From Nitratireductor thuwali (GTDB lineage: Bacteria > Pseudomonadota > Alphaproteobacteria > Rhizobiales > Rhizobiaceae): DNA of 64,000 bases. The DNA lies in contig NZ_CP030942.1 in the NCBI RefSeq assembly GCF_036621415.1, positions 228,501 through 292,500 on the forward strand. Reading direction: 5' to 3'. The notes beneath the pieces were generated by a model. The model ran no database searches, was not told the origin of the DNA, and saw nothing but the letters and a program-made list of their open reading frames with translations. Shown one piece after another: positions 1 through 8,579 of this stretch (its first letter is position 1; every line of letters starts with the position of its first letter). The position numbers and the translations under genes were made by a program.

Positions 1-2667
1 CGGCACGACCAGCCAGATGATCAGCGGCTGGCGCAACCGGCCGAACAGCAGAACCGAGATCACCAGCATGACCAGGAAGGACAGCGGAAGCTGGCGGCCC
101 AGCGATTCCTGCGCCTCGCCGGAATTCTCGTACTCGCCGCCCCACTCCAGATGATATCCGGTCTGCAGCGGGATCGCCTCGATCCGCGCGCGCACCGCAT
201 TATGCGCGTCGACGGCGGTCAGGTCGCCGGCCGGGTCGGCCTGAACGGTCAAGGTGCGCACCCGGTCGCGGCGGCGGATCAGGACTTCCTGCGGCTCGGT
301 GTCGAAGCTCTCGACGATCTGGGTGATCGGCACGAAGGCCATCTGCCCGGAGCTCCAGATGAGGCGGTCTTCGAGCCGCGTCACGTCGAGGCGCTCGTCG
401 GCCGGCGGGCGGGCGACGATGGGGATCACCTCGTCGCCCTCGCGATAGGTGCCGGAGCGAATGCCGGTCGTAGCGAAAGCCAGCGTCTGGGCGACATCGC
501 CACGGCCGACACCGGAGATGCGCGCGCGCTCCTCGTTGAGGCGCGGCGCCAGCACCAGCTCGCGCTGGCGCCAGTTCTGGCGGATGTCGATCAGCGCGCC
601 GCTCTCCTTCATGATCGTTATGGCCTCGTCGGCCAGCCGCCTCAGCTCGGCCGGGTCGCTGCCGGAAAAGCGCGCCTCGATCTTGGCGCCGCCGCCGGGC
701 CCGAAAACCAGGCGCTCGGTGCGGATCTCGGCCTGCGGAAAGGCCACGCCGAGCTCGTCGCGCAGGTCCGCCGCCAGCGCGTCGATCTGGTCGCGCTCCT
801 CCATCTCCACGATGAACTGGCCATAGGCCGGGTTCGGCTGTTCCGGCGCATAGGTCAGCATGAACCGGCTGGCGCCCCTGCCGACGAAGGTGGAGACGGC
901 CTTCACGCCCGGCTTTTCCAGGATGATCTTCTCGATCTCACCCATGTCGCGCTCGGTGGCGCGTATGTCGGCCCCCTGCGGCAGCGTGTAGTTGACATAG
1001 AAGATCGGCGTGTTGGAATCGGGGAAGAACTGCTGGCGCACCATGCCGAAGCCGTAGAAGGAGGCTCCGGTGAGCGCGATCAGCGCGACGATCGTCACCG
1101 CCTTCGCCCGCAGCGCGCCGCGAAGCAGGCCGCGATAGCCGCCATAGATGGCGCCCTTATAGGGATCCGCATCGGCATCGCCGGAGCCCGGTTTCAGGAG
1201 ATAGTGCCCGAACAGCGGCGTGACGGTGATCGCCAGCACCCAGCTCAATAGCAGCGATATGCCGATGACGGCGAACAGCGAGAACAGGAACTCGCCCGTC
1301 GCGTCCGGCGAAAGACCGATGCCGGCAAAGGCCATGATGCCGATCACCGTCGCGCCCAGAAGCGGTATCTGGGTGCGGGAGGCCGCGTCGCCGGCCCCTT
1401 CGCGCGCGCTCATGCCGCGCTGCATGTTGATGAGCATGCCCTCGGCGATGACGATGGCATTGTCCACCAGCATGCCCATGGCGATGATAAGCGCGCCGAG
1501 CGAGATGCGCTCCATCTCGATGCTGAAGATGGCCATGAACATGACAGTGCCCAGCACCGTGAGCAGAAGGGTGACGCCGACCACGATGCCCATGCGCCAG
1601 CCCATGAACAGGCACAGCACGCCGATCACGATGGCCACCGACATGACGAGGTTGACCATGAAATCGCTGATTGCCTTCTCGACCACCTCGTGCTGCTGGT
1701 AGATCGGGCTGATCTCCACCCCCAGCGGAATGCGCGGCGAAAGCTCGGCGAGCTTCGCGTCCACGGCCTTGCCGACCTCCACGATGTTGGTGTCGGCGAC
1801 GCCGGCGACCGCCAGCGTGAAGGCATCCTCGCCGTTGAAGTGGATGATGTGGTCGGGCACTTCGGTCGGCGCGCGCACGATCGTCGCAATGTCGAGCAGG
1901 CTGATCTGTTCGGTCGTGCCGGGCTGGCCGACCCGCAGCGCCTCGATGGCGGCCACCGAATCGAAGGAAGGCTGCAAGGAAATCCGCACGCGCTTGTCGC
2001 CGATGCGCACCGCGCCGGCCTGCTCCACCGCATTCTCTGACTGGATGGTGTTCACCACCTGCTCGATGGGAATGCCGAAGCGGGTCAGCTTCTCGTTGGA
2101 GATTTCCAGATAGATCGTCTCGGTCGGCTCGCCCGCCGTGGTCACCTTCGCGACGCCCGGAACCGTCAAGAGCTCGCGGCGCAGGAAGCTGGAAATGGAG
2201 CGCTTGTCCGCGTCGGAGAAGCCGGGAGCGGTGATGGCGTAGAAAAGCCCGAACACGTCGCCGAAATCGTCGTTGACCATGGACGGGCCGGCGCCCTGCG
2301 GCAGGTTCGACTGCGCATCGCCGACCTTGCGGCGCAGCTCGTCCCAGATCTGCGGTATCTCCTCGCCGTCATAGGTCGACTTGATCTCGACCTGAAGCTC
2401 GGATACGCCGGGCATGGATTTGGAGGTGACGAAATCGAGCTGGGACATCTGCTGCACCGCCGATTCCAGGACCTCCGTCACCTCCTGCTCCACTTCCTCG
2501 GCGGTGGCACCGGGATACTGGGTGACGACGATGGCCGATTTCAGCGTGAAGGCGGGGTCCTCCAGCCGGCCGACGCTCGACAGGCCCCAGATGCCGCCGA
2601 ACAGGCAGAACAGGATGACGATCCAGGTATAGATCGGGCGGTCGATGGCCGTGCGGGCGATCTGCAT
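1..2667 (-). CDS. RND family efflux pump inner-membrane permease (3' end beyond window)
   Basis: An open frame of 889 codons runs from an ATG at 2667 off the left window edge, so the C-terminal part is missing (family members have about 1,020-1,050 residues). The N-terminus has the typical cytoplasmic helix and first membrane segment of AcrB-type proton-driven exporters, followed by porter subdomains and a cluster of membrane helices near residues 340-480. In TM4 the proton-relay motif reads GMLVDNAIV, with D402 conserved and Asn where AcrB has its second Asp; single-Asp relays occur elsewhere in the superfamily. It follows a lipoprotein adaptor and a TetR gene on the same strand, so it is the pump of a tripartite exporter. 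The substrate cannot be told. No outer-membrane channel gene is visible here. Confidence 0.93.
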   Translation of the reverse strand, partial: MQIARTAIDRPIYTWIVILFCLFGGIWGLSSVGRLEDPAFTLKSAIVVTQYPGATAEEVEQEVTEVLESAVQQMSQLDFVTSKSMPGVSELQVEIKSTYDGEEIPQIWDELRRKVGDAQSNLPQGAGPSMVNDDFGDVFGLFYAITAPGFSDADKRSISSFLRRELLTVPGVAKVTTAGEPTETIYLEISNEKLTRFGIPIEQVVNTIQSENAVEQAGAVRIGDKRVRISLQPSFDSVAAIEALRVGQPGTTEQISLLDIATIVRAPTEVPDHIIHFNGEDAFTLAVAGVADTNIVEVGKAVDAKLAELSPRIPLGVEISPIYQQHEVVEKAISDFMVNLVMSVAIVIGVLCLFMGWRMGIVVGVTLLLTVLGTVMFMAIFSIEMERISLGALIIAMGMLVDNAIVIAEGMLINMQRGMSAREGAGDAASRTQIPLLGATVIGIMAFAGIGLSPDATGEFLFSLFAVIGISLLLSWVLAITVTPLFGHYLLKPGSGDADADPYKGAIYGGYRGLLRGALRAKAVTIVALIALTGASFYGFGMVRQQFFPDSNTPIFYVNYTLPQGADIRATERDMGEIEKIILEKPGVKAVSTFVGRGASRFMLTYAPEQPNPAYGQFIVEMEERDQIDALAADLRDELGVAFPQAEIRTERLVFGPGGGAKIEARFSGSDPAELRRLADEAITIMKESGALIDIRQNWRQRELVLAPRLNEERARISGVGRGDVAQTLAFATTGIRSGTYREGDEVIPIVARPPADERLDVTRLEDRLIWSSGQMAFVPITQIVESFDTEPQEVLIRRRDRVRTLTVQADPAGDLTAVDAHNAVRARIEAIPLQTGYHLEWGGEYENSGEAQESLGRQLPLSFLVMLVISVLLFGRLRQPLIIWLVVP

Positions 2668-2737
2668 CAGTCTATCGCTTTCAAAAATTGATGACGTCGT
2701 GAAACGGGAAGAAGGCGGGCGCCGGGGCGCCCGCCGG

Positions 2738-3796
2738 TCAGAATGCGTTCATGGAGCGGACGGTCATGCCGTCCTGGAGCTTCGGCCCGCCGGCGGCGAC
2801 GACCATCTCGTCTCCGTCCAGACCCGACAGCACCGGCACGCGCTCGCCCTCGAGGCTGCCGAGCGTGACCTTGCGCGGCGAAACCTGCTTGGTCGATGCG
2901 TCGAACACCCACACCTGGAAGGAGCCGTCGGCGCTGGTGTCGACCGCCGAAAGCGGCACGGAAAGCGGCTTGTCGTCCGCCGCGGCGGCATAGTGTATGG
3001 CGACGGAAGCGGTCATCCCCGGCAAGAGGTTCAGGTTCGCCGGCGGCTTCATGCCGAAGGTCACCTCATAGGTCTGGGCGACGTCGTTGGCCTCGGTATT
3101 GTGCTCGCGATATTCCAGCGGAAAGCGCCGGTCGATGCCCGGAATGGACGCTTCGACCTGCATGGCGCCCGGCTGTCCGACGAGGCGGACGAGATCTTCG
3201 GGCACCGAGATCTCGACGCGGAACTCGCTGATGTCCTGGATGCGCAGCACCGGCGCGCCGGCGGCGACATTGGTGTAGGTGTCGGTCAGGCGCCGGGTGA
3301 TGAGCGCGTCGAAGGGCGTTTCGAGGCGCGTGTGCAGGAGATTGCGCTCGGCATTCTCGGCCGCCACCTTGCGCAGCTCGTATTCCGTCTTCGACTGGTC
3401 GAACACCGCATTGGACACGGAACGGCTGGCCAGCAGCTTTTCCTTGCGCTCGAAATCGGCGCGGGCAAGCTCCTCGGAAAGCTTGGCCTGGCGGTAGGCG
3501 AGTTCGTAGTCGACCGGATCGAGCGCCGCCAGAAGCGCCCCTTTTTCCACCTTCGTCCCTTCCTTCACCGGCATCTCGATCAGTTCGCCGCCGACCCGGA
3601 AGGACATTTCGACGGTGCTGACGGGCGCCAGGCGTCCGACGAAATTGCGCGTGTCGAGCGGCGGCGTGTCGGAGACCGGCTTGATCGAAACGGTCGGCAC
3701 GGGTGCCGGCTCTTCATTGTTGGCCTCGCTCTTGGAGCAGGCGGCAAGGGCCAGGGCAGCCAGTGCGAGTGCGCCGAAACGGATGAATTTTGACAT
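2738..3796 (-). CDS. RND efflux periplasmic adaptor subunit (HlyD/AcrA family lipoprotein)
   Basis: This 352-residue protein starts with a lipoprotein signal peptide whose lipobox ends LAAC, with the lipidated cysteine at about residue 20. It then shows the membrane-fusion-protein plan: a lipoyl half near residues 60-85, an alpha-helical hairpin (about 90-135), the second lipoyl half and a beta-barrel/membrane-proximal region. It should bridge the inner-membrane pump encoded 70 bp downstream to an outer-membrane channel. The frame stays open far upstream, through the region that encodes the repressor in another frame. I chose the ATG at 3796 because it begins the signal peptide and lies 12 bp after the repressor stop codon, giving an operon tetR-adaptor-pump. 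Confidence 0.93.
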   Translation of the reverse strand: MSKFIRFGALALAALALAACSKSEANNEEPAPVPTVSIKPVSDTPPLDTRNFVGRLAPVSTVEMSFRVGGELIEMPVKEGTKVEKGALLAALDPVDYELAYRQAKLSEELARADFERKEKLLASRSVSNAVFDQSKTEYELRKVAAENAERNLLHTRLETPFDALITRRLTDTYTNVAAGAPVLRIQDISEFRVEISVPEDLVRLVGQPGAMQVEASIPGIDRRFPLEYREHNTEANDVAQTYEVTFGMKPPANLNLLPGMTASVAIHYAAAADDKPLSVPLSAVDTSADGSFQVWVFDASTKQVSPRKVTLGSLEGERVPVLSGLDGDEMVVAAGGPKLQDGMTVRSMNAF

Positions 3797-3807
3797 CGTG
3801 GGTGCCT

Positions 3808-4368
3808 TTATTTGCAGATTTGCGTCGCAAGCTCGTCCAGGCGTTCCAGAAGGTGGGCGCGCTGTTCGTCGGGGATGACTCCGGTCCCCAGCATGCAGTG
3901 AAACATCAGCCCGTCGGCCGCCGCCCAAAGCAGCGCGGCCAGCTCCGGGTCGGTCCCGTCCTCCAGCACCTGCTGCCAGCGCGCCTGCATCTGAGCGCGC
4001 ATGGGCGCCAGAAGCTCCGGATCTTCCGCGGCGACGGCCAGCACGGCCATGGGAACGGAGGGATCGATGGTGGCCTTGAAGGCCGAAGCCTTGATCAGCG
4101 CGCGCAGCGTGCGGTTGGGCTGGCCCTCGAGCGCATCGCGATGCTCGTCGATCAAGGGCGAGATCGCCTCGATCATCCAGTCGAGCATGCCCTTGAGAAG
4201 CAGGTCCTTGGAGGGAAAATTGTAAAGCACCCCGCCCTTCGACAGGCCGGCCTCTCTGGCAACGGCCTCGATGGTGATCTTGCCCGCGCCCTCGCGGCTG
4301 GCCAGCCGCTGGGCCGCCTCGAGAATCTCCTGCCGGGAGTTGGATGTGCGTCTGTCTGGTCTTGTCAT
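3808..4368 (-). CDS. TetR/AcrR family transcriptional repressor of the RND operon
   Basis: The 186-residue protein has a TetR N-terminal helix-turn-helix at about residues 30-57 (ITIEAVAREAGLSKGG, then a YNFPSK motif typical of TetR helix 4) and an all-helical C-terminal ligand domain. It is the first gene of the efflux operon and probably represses it until a pump substrate binds. Start choice: the ATG at 4368 is the last in-frame start before the HTH; an upstream start at 4485 would add a low-complexity tail and run into the operator boxes at 4455-4488. TetR genes that lead an RND operon usually autoregulate. Confidence 0.9.
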   Translation of the reverse strand: MTRPDRRTSNSRQEILEAAQRLASREGAGKITIEAVAREAGLSKGGVLYNFPSKDLLLKGMLDWMIEAISPLIDEHRDALEGQPNRTLRALIKASAFKATIDPSVPMAVLAVAAEDPELLAPMRAQMQARWQQVLEDGTDPELAALLWAAADGLMFHCMLGTGVIPDEQRAHLLERLDELATQICK

Positions 4369-4454
4369 TTTCGGTCCCGATGCGCGGATCGCCGCGCTGG
4401 TTTGTGTGGTTTGTGCGCCGGTGCGCGCCCACAAAGAAGGCGCTCCACAGCTAA

Positions 4455-4488
4455 ACCGTCCGGATGGTACATATACCGTCCGCACGGT
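4455..4488. promoter_or_regulatory. Tandem palindromic operator for the TetR repressor
   Basis: Two 14-bp imperfect palindromes, ACCGTCCGGATGGT (4455-4468) and ACCGTCCGCACGGT (4475-4488), lie with centres 20 bp apart, about two helical turns, upstream of the tetR start. The arms ACC(G/A)T/A(C/T)GGT are shared. This spacing and symmetry fit two TetR dimers side by side. Assignment to this regulator is inferred from position. Confidence 0.6.
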
Positions 4489-4645
4489 ACAGTAAAGGTG
4501 GCGCGTCAGATTTTTTTGCGGTGCAGCATCGATTGGCCGCGAAGCCCCGGCGGGCAGCGCCGGCCGAGGCGGGCTCGCTATCGCGGCCCTTGTTGCGCTT
4601 TCAGATCATTATGGGCGAGGTTTCGCCTGCCGCCGTCGCGGGCGG

Positions 4646-4678
4646 CTCCAGGAAAAATGGAAGCCGGTTTTCCTGGAG
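4646..4678. terminator. Palindromic hairpin between converging/adjacent units
   Basis: CTCCAGGAAAA (4646-4656) and TTTTCCTGGAG (4668-4678) form a perfect 11-bp stem with an 11-nt loop, directly after the stop codon of the FAH-family gene at 4682. It probably terminates or protects the end of that operon. The sequence is a partial copy of a dispersed element also found near 10880 and 22200. Confidence 0.5.
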
Positions 4679-4681
4679 TTG

Positions 4682-5830
4682 TTAAAGCAGTCCCCGCATG
4701 GCGAGGTTGCGCATCAGCGCCGCCGCCCCAAAGGTCCAGGGCGGGCATTCGGTGCTGAGGCGCACGGTGTTCGAGAGCGCGCCGAGGTCGGGCGCGGAGA
4801 TGACGACCCGGTCGCCCAGCTTGTGGGTGAAGCCCTCGCCCTCGTGGTCGCGGTCCTTGGTCGGCGCGAACAGCGTTCCCAGGAACAGCATGAAGCCGTC
4901 GGGATACTGATGGTGCCGGCCGATCGTCTGGGCGACGAGTTCTTCCGGATCGCGGCTGATCTCCGACATGGAGGAATGGCCGTCCAGCGTGAAGCCGTCC
5001 TCGCCCTCGACCCGCAGGTCGAGCTCGGCCCTGCGCACGTCGTCCAGCATGTAGCGCCCGTCGAAAAGCCGGATCATCGGCCCGATCGCGCAGGAGGCGT
5101 TGTTGTCCTTGGCCTTCGACAGGAGCAGCGCGGAGCGGCCTTCGACGTCGCGCAGATTGACGTCGTTGCCGAGCGTCGCACCCAGGATGGCGCCGCGCGA
5201 ATTGACCGCCAGCACCACTTCCGGCTCGGGATTGTTCCATTTGGAGACCGGATGCAGGCCGATATCGGCGCCCCAGCCGACGGAGGAAAGGACCTGCGCC
5301 TTTGAGAAGACTTCCGCGTCGGGGCCGATGCCGACCTCCAGATACTGGCTCCACAGGCCCTCGGCGATCAGCGCCTTCTTGGCCGCAGCCGCCTCGGGCG
5401 AGCCGGCCTTCAGGTCGCGCAGGGATTTGCCGATGGCGCCGCCGATGCGCTCGCGGATGCTCTGCGCCAACGCCGGGTCGCCCGCCGCCCGCTCCTCGAT
5501 CACCCGCTCCACCATCGAGCCGGCGAAGGTGACACCGCAGGCCTTGACCGCCTGCAGGTCGCAGGGCGCCAGCCAGCGCACGCCCTGGCCCGACAGCGTG
5601 GAAGCGCAGACTTCCTCGACCGTTCCCAGCGCCTCGCCGTCGGCCTGCCGCACGAAGCCCGCCGGGTCGTCCATCTCCATCGCGTCGCGCACGGTCGGCG
5701 CCGCCTTCGAGGTGATGTCCACGAGATGCCCGTCGCGCAGCGTGACCACCGCCGGGCCGATGCCCGGCCTCTCCACCCGGCCGAGATAGACGCCGGAGGC
5801 GTCGAGCGCGGGGACCGTGAGTTCGTTCAT
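4682..5830 (-). CDS. Fumarylacetoacetate hydrolase family protein
   Basis: This is a 382-residue protein whose C-terminal half carries the FAH fold signature: EPE at about 202-204 (metal-binding acidic residues), GNDVNLRD at 221-228, and a KAKDNNASCAIGP stretch around 239-251. Family members hydrolyse or decarboxylate diketo acids, or dehydrate 2-keto-3-deoxy sugar acids in a Mg-dependent way. It overlaps the aldo/keto reductase by 4 bp (ATGA), so the two are translationally coupled. In sugar oxidation routes such as non-phosphorylative L-fucose or pentose breakdown, an FAH protein cleaves or dehydrates the late keto-acid intermediate. That role fits the neighbours but the substrate is not shown by sequence. 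Confidence 0.9.
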   Translation of the reverse strand: MNELTVPALDASGVYLGRVERPGIGPAVVTLRDGHLVDITSKAAPTVRDAMEMDDPAGFVRQADGEALGTVEEVCASTLSGQGVRWLAPCDLQAVKACGVTFAGSMVERVIEERAAGDPALAQSIRERIGGAIGKSLRDLKAGSPEAAAAKKALIAEGLWSQYLEVGIGPDAEVFSKAQVLSSVGWGADIGLHPVSKWNNPEPEVVLAVNSRGAILGATLGNDVNLRDVEGRSALLLSKAKDNNASCAIGPMIRLFDGRYMLDDVRRAELDLRVEGEDGFTLDGHSSMSEISRDPEELVAQTIGRHHQYPDGFMLFLGTLFAPTKDRDHEGEGFTHKLGDRVVISAPDLGALSNTVRLSTECPPWTFGAAALMRNLAMRGLL

Positions 5831-6861
5831 GGCTGATGCTCCGAAATGGGCGCGTCGGCGCGCAGCAGGCCGGCGCTCTTGAGGTCGGCCCACAGGCCCG
5901 TGGGAATTTCCCGCGCCAGCAGCGCGATATTGGCGTTGACTTCCTCGGCCGAGACCGCGCCGGGGATGACGGTGCGCACCGCGGGGTGGTGCAGCACGAA
6001 TTGAAGGGCGGCCTCGATCAGCCGCACACCATGGGCGGTGCATATCTCCTCGATCCGCCGCACCCGCTCCAGGATGTCGGGCGGCGCGGCGTTGTAATTA
6101 TATTTGGCGCCCTCGACCGCGCCCGTCGCCAGTATGCCGGAATTATAGGGACCGCCGAGAATGATGCCGATGTCGTCCCGCTCGCAGCGCGGCAGGAAGC
6201 TGTCCAGCGCCTCCTGCTCCAGAAGCGTGTAGCGCCCGGCCAGCAGGAAGCAGTCGAACGCGCCCTCGTCGAGCAGCCTTTCGCAGACCTGCCACTCGTT
6301 CACGCCCGCGCCGATGGCCTTGATGCGGCCCGCATCCTTCAGTTCGGTGAGCGCCCGGTAGCCGCCGCCGTCGAACAGCTCGCGTATCTTCTCCTCGCTC
6401 GCTTCCCGGCTGCCATGGGTGAAGACGTCGACGTCGTGGACCAGCAATATGTCGACCGCCTCCACCCCCAGCCGTTTCAGGCTGTCCTCATGGCTCCTCA
6501 TCACGCCGTCATAGGTGTAGTCGAACACATAGCGCCTTTGCGGCACGTCGACGAAGGAAGCCGGCGTCACCTCGCCCGGCGCGCAATCCTCGAGCCAGCG
6601 GCCGATCTTGGTGGAAAGGGCTACATCCTCCCCGAAGCCGGCAAAAGCCCGCCCGAAACGCTCCTCCGAAAGGCCGAGACCGTAGAGCGGGGCGGTGTCG
6701 AAATAGCGCACGCCGCCATCATGGGCCGCGCGCAGCGCCGCCTGCGCGTTCTCCTCGCTGACGGCACGGTAGAGATTGCCGAGCGGCGCGCCGCCGAAGC
6801 CCATCCGGGTCAGCATCACGGGCGCCTGCGCGCGCAACGGAACCTTGTCGCCGGCCTTCAT
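5827..6861 (-). CDS. Aldo/keto reductase, D-threo-aldose (L-fucose) 1-dehydrogenase-like
   Basis: The 344-residue TIM-barrel enzyme shows the AKR catalytic tetrad: D55 and Y60 in YFDTAPLYG, K85 in STKIG and H142 in LLVHDVD. Overall pattern and length resemble the D-threo-aldose/L-fucose 1-dehydrogenase branch, which oxidises an aldose to a lactone with NAD(P). It lies between the GntR regulator and the FAH protein, overlapping the latter by 4 bp. The expected next steps of a fucose-type pathway (lactonase, sugar-acid dehydratase, keto-deoxy-acid dehydrogenase) are not in the window, so they must lie elsewhere or the pathway differs. Confidence 0.88.
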   Translation of the reverse strand: MKAGDKVPLRAQAPVMLTRMGFGGAPLGNLYRAVSEENAQAALRAAHDGGVRYFDTAPLYGLGLSEERFGRAFAGFGEDVALSTKIGRWLEDCAPGEVTPASFVDVPQRRYVFDYTYDGVMRSHEDSLKRLGVEAVDILLVHDVDVFTHGSREASEEKIRELFDGGGYRALTELKDAGRIKAIGAGVNEWQVCERLLDEGAFDCFLLAGRYTLLEQEALDSFLPRCERDDIGIILGGPYNSGILATGAVEGAKYNYNAAPPDILERVRRIEEICTAHGVRLIEAALQFVLHHPAVRTVIPGAVSAEEVNANIALLAREIPTGLWADLKSAGLLRADAPISEHQP

Positions 6862-6891
6862 GCCGATCCTCCCACCAAACTACGGTCTCCC

Positions 6892-7560
6892 TCACCCCAC
6901 CCCGAGCGCGCGCCGCCTGGCGCTGTCGATATGGGCCTCCAGCGCTTCGAGCGCGGCTTCCTCGTCGCGCGCGGCAAGCGCCTCGACGATGCGCATGTGC
7001 TCGCTCATCACCGAGGTCACGAGCTCCGGCAGCATGCGGGTGTCCTCCTGGCGGATGACGCGGATCTTGACCGAGTTGACGCGGTAGATGCTGGAGATCA
7101 GCTCGTTGCCGATGGAATCGATCATCCGGTCGTGGAAGGCCCAGTCCATGAGCTGGGCATTCTTGAGCAGCTCCGGCGTCACGCCGTCTTCCACGGCCGC
7201 CCGCTGCACCGCCAGATGGTCCTCCCGGAGCCTGGCGATCTCCGCCTGGCTCGCCGCCCTGCAGAAGCTGACCACCGCTTCCCGCTCCAGGATCAGGCGT
7301 AGCTGGAAGGCGTTGCGGATGAGATCTATGTCGACATGGGCGATCTGCATGCCGCGCTGGGGAACGGTCTTGATCAGGCCGTCGGCCTCCAGCCGCGGGA
7401 TCAGCTCGCGGATGGCGCCCAGCGGCATGCCGGTGATGGCGACGAGCTCGCGCTGGGACAGGAACTGCCCCGGCCTGATCTCCCGGGAGAACAGACGCTC
7501 CTTGAAGGTCTCGTAGGCCTTCTCGCGCAGCGTCGTCGGCTCGCCCGCCTTCTGGTTCAT
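6892..7560 (-). CDS. GntR family regulator, FadR/FCD subfamily
   Basis: This 222-residue protein has an N-terminal winged HTH (about residues 10-75, with QFLSQRELVAITGMPLG as the recognition region) and a C-terminal all-helical FCD ligand domain (about 85-215). FCD regulators usually sense carboxylates such as sugar acids. It sits second in the dapA-gntR-akr-fah operon and probably controls it through the palindrome at 8520-8531. The gene is read from the ATG at 7560. Confidence 0.9.
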   Translation of the reverse strand: MNQKAGEPTTLREKAYETFKERLFSREIRPGQFLSQRELVAITGMPLGAIRELIPRLEADGLIKTVPQRGMQIAHVDIDLIRNAFQLRLILEREAVVSFCRAASQAEIARLREDHLAVQRAAVEDGVTPELLKNAQLMDWAFHDRMIDSIGNELISSIYRVNSVKIRVIRQEDTRMLPELVTSVMSEHMRIVEALAARDEEAALEALEAHIDSARRRALGVG

Positions 7561-7587
7561 CCTGTGCCGCCCTCATGCCGCCGCCAA

Positions 7588-8490
7588 TTACGCGGCCTTG
7601 TCCCGCCCCATCGCCTGCCAGACGTCCCTGAGCCTATCAATGTCGGCGGCGGGGGTGGAATCAAGGGGCGCGCGCACCCTGTCCCAGCCTTTTTCATTCC
7701 GCATCACCCCCACCAGCGCCTTCACCGCCGGGGTGACCGGCAGCTTCACCACCGCGTCAACCAGCCCGCTCAGGTCGGGATCGTCCTTGCCGGTCGCCAC
7801 GAGCTCGGCAAGCCGGGCGGGAAAGAGATTGGCCATGCCGCTGATGGCGCCCGCCGCGCCCAGCCGCACGGCGTGGGCCAGCTGGCGCTCGTCGCCGACG
7901 AGCACCTGCAGGTCGCGCTCGCCGAGGAAAGCCTCGGTGGTCGGCCAGTCGCCCGCCGAATCCTTGACGCCCACGATCAGCTCGCCGAACCGGTCCTTCA
8001 GCCGGCGCACCAGCTCCAGCGAAAGCGGGGCGGCGGTGACCTGCGGGATATGGTAGAGGATGATGCGCGGCGACTGGCCGGCGATCTCCCCGATCAGCGC
8101 CGAATACCAGCCGAAAAGCCCTTTCTGGCTGACACCCTTGAAGTAGTAGGGCGGCGGAACGAGGATGGTGCGAATGCCCGTATCGAGCGCCGCCAGCGCC
8201 TGCTCGGCGACGCTGCCGACCGCCGCCCCGCCGACGCCGGCCACCATCCTGTCCGGTGCGATGCCGGCGCTGGTCAAGGCATATTGCACCTTCAGCCGCT
8301 CCGTCATCGACAGCGAGGCCCCCTCGCCTGTGGTGCCGAACAGGGTGATGCTGGCGCAGCCATCGGCAAGAAGGCCCCTGGCATGGGCCGCCATGCGCTC
8401 CAGATCGACGGAGAAATCGTCCCGGAACGGCGTGACGAGGGCGGCGGAAATGCCGAAGGTTCCGTTCTTCGGATGGTTGGAAGCGGTCAT
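7588..8490 (-). CDS. Dihydrodipicolinate synthase/N-acetylneuraminate lyase family aldolase
   Basis: A 300-residue class I aldolase-type TIM barrel. The GTTGEG signature is at about 52-57, the Schiff-base lysine is K176 in GVKDSAGD, and the catalytic tyrosine is Y146 in LYHIP. The family covers lysine biosynthesis (DapA) but also 2-keto-3-deoxy-sugar-acid aldolases and dehydratases. With a GntR regulator, an aldose dehydrogenase and an FAH hydrolase downstream, a sugar-acid role is more likely than lysine synthesis. I chose the ATG at 8490 because it has an AGGGG ribosome-binding site upstream; an alternative start at 8526 would overlap the operator. Confidence 0.88.
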   Translation of the reverse strand: MTASNHPKNGTFGISAALVTPFRDDFSVDLERMAAHARGLLADGCASITLFGTTGEGASLSMTERLKVQYALTSAGIAPDRMVAGVGGAAVGSVAEQALAALDTGIRTILVPPPYYFKGVSQKGLFGWYSALIGEIAGQSPRIILYHIPQVTAAPLSLELVRRLKDRFGELIVGVKDSAGDWPTTEAFLGERDLQVLVGDERQLAHAVRLGAAGAISGMANLFPARLAELVATGKDDPDLSGLVDAVVKLPVTPAVKALVGVMRNEKGWDRVRAPLDSTPAADIDRLRDVWQAMGRDKAA

Positions 8491-8519
8491 TGAAAACCCC
8501 TGAAGGATATGTTCGATGA

Positions 8520-8531
8520 CTAACATGTTAG
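8520..8531. promoter_or_regulatory. Perfect 12-bp palindrome, candidate GntR operator
   Basis: CTAACATGTTAG is a perfect inverted repeat 30 bp upstream of the dapA-like start and is the only strong dyad in the 89-bp gap to the neighbouring gene. FCD-GntR proteins bind short dyads of the TNGTNNNACNA kind, so this is the best operator candidate for the GntR at 6892-7560. Confidence 0.5.
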
Positions 8532-8579
8532 TGCGTTGTCGTCAGTGGCGCAAGCCCGCCAGTGATTGCTCGCGAGCTG

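Noticed and set aside
2738..4432. Single 564-codon frame covering both the adaptor and part of the repressor region
   Set aside because: Only the part from 3796 has a start, lipoprotein signal and adaptor fold; the upstream part is the repressor gene read out of frame.
7588..8490. Annotating the aldolase as dapA for lysine biosynthesis
   Set aside because: It is in a GntR-controlled sugar-acid operon on a probable secondary replicon; the fold alone does not establish the dihydrodipicolinate reaction.
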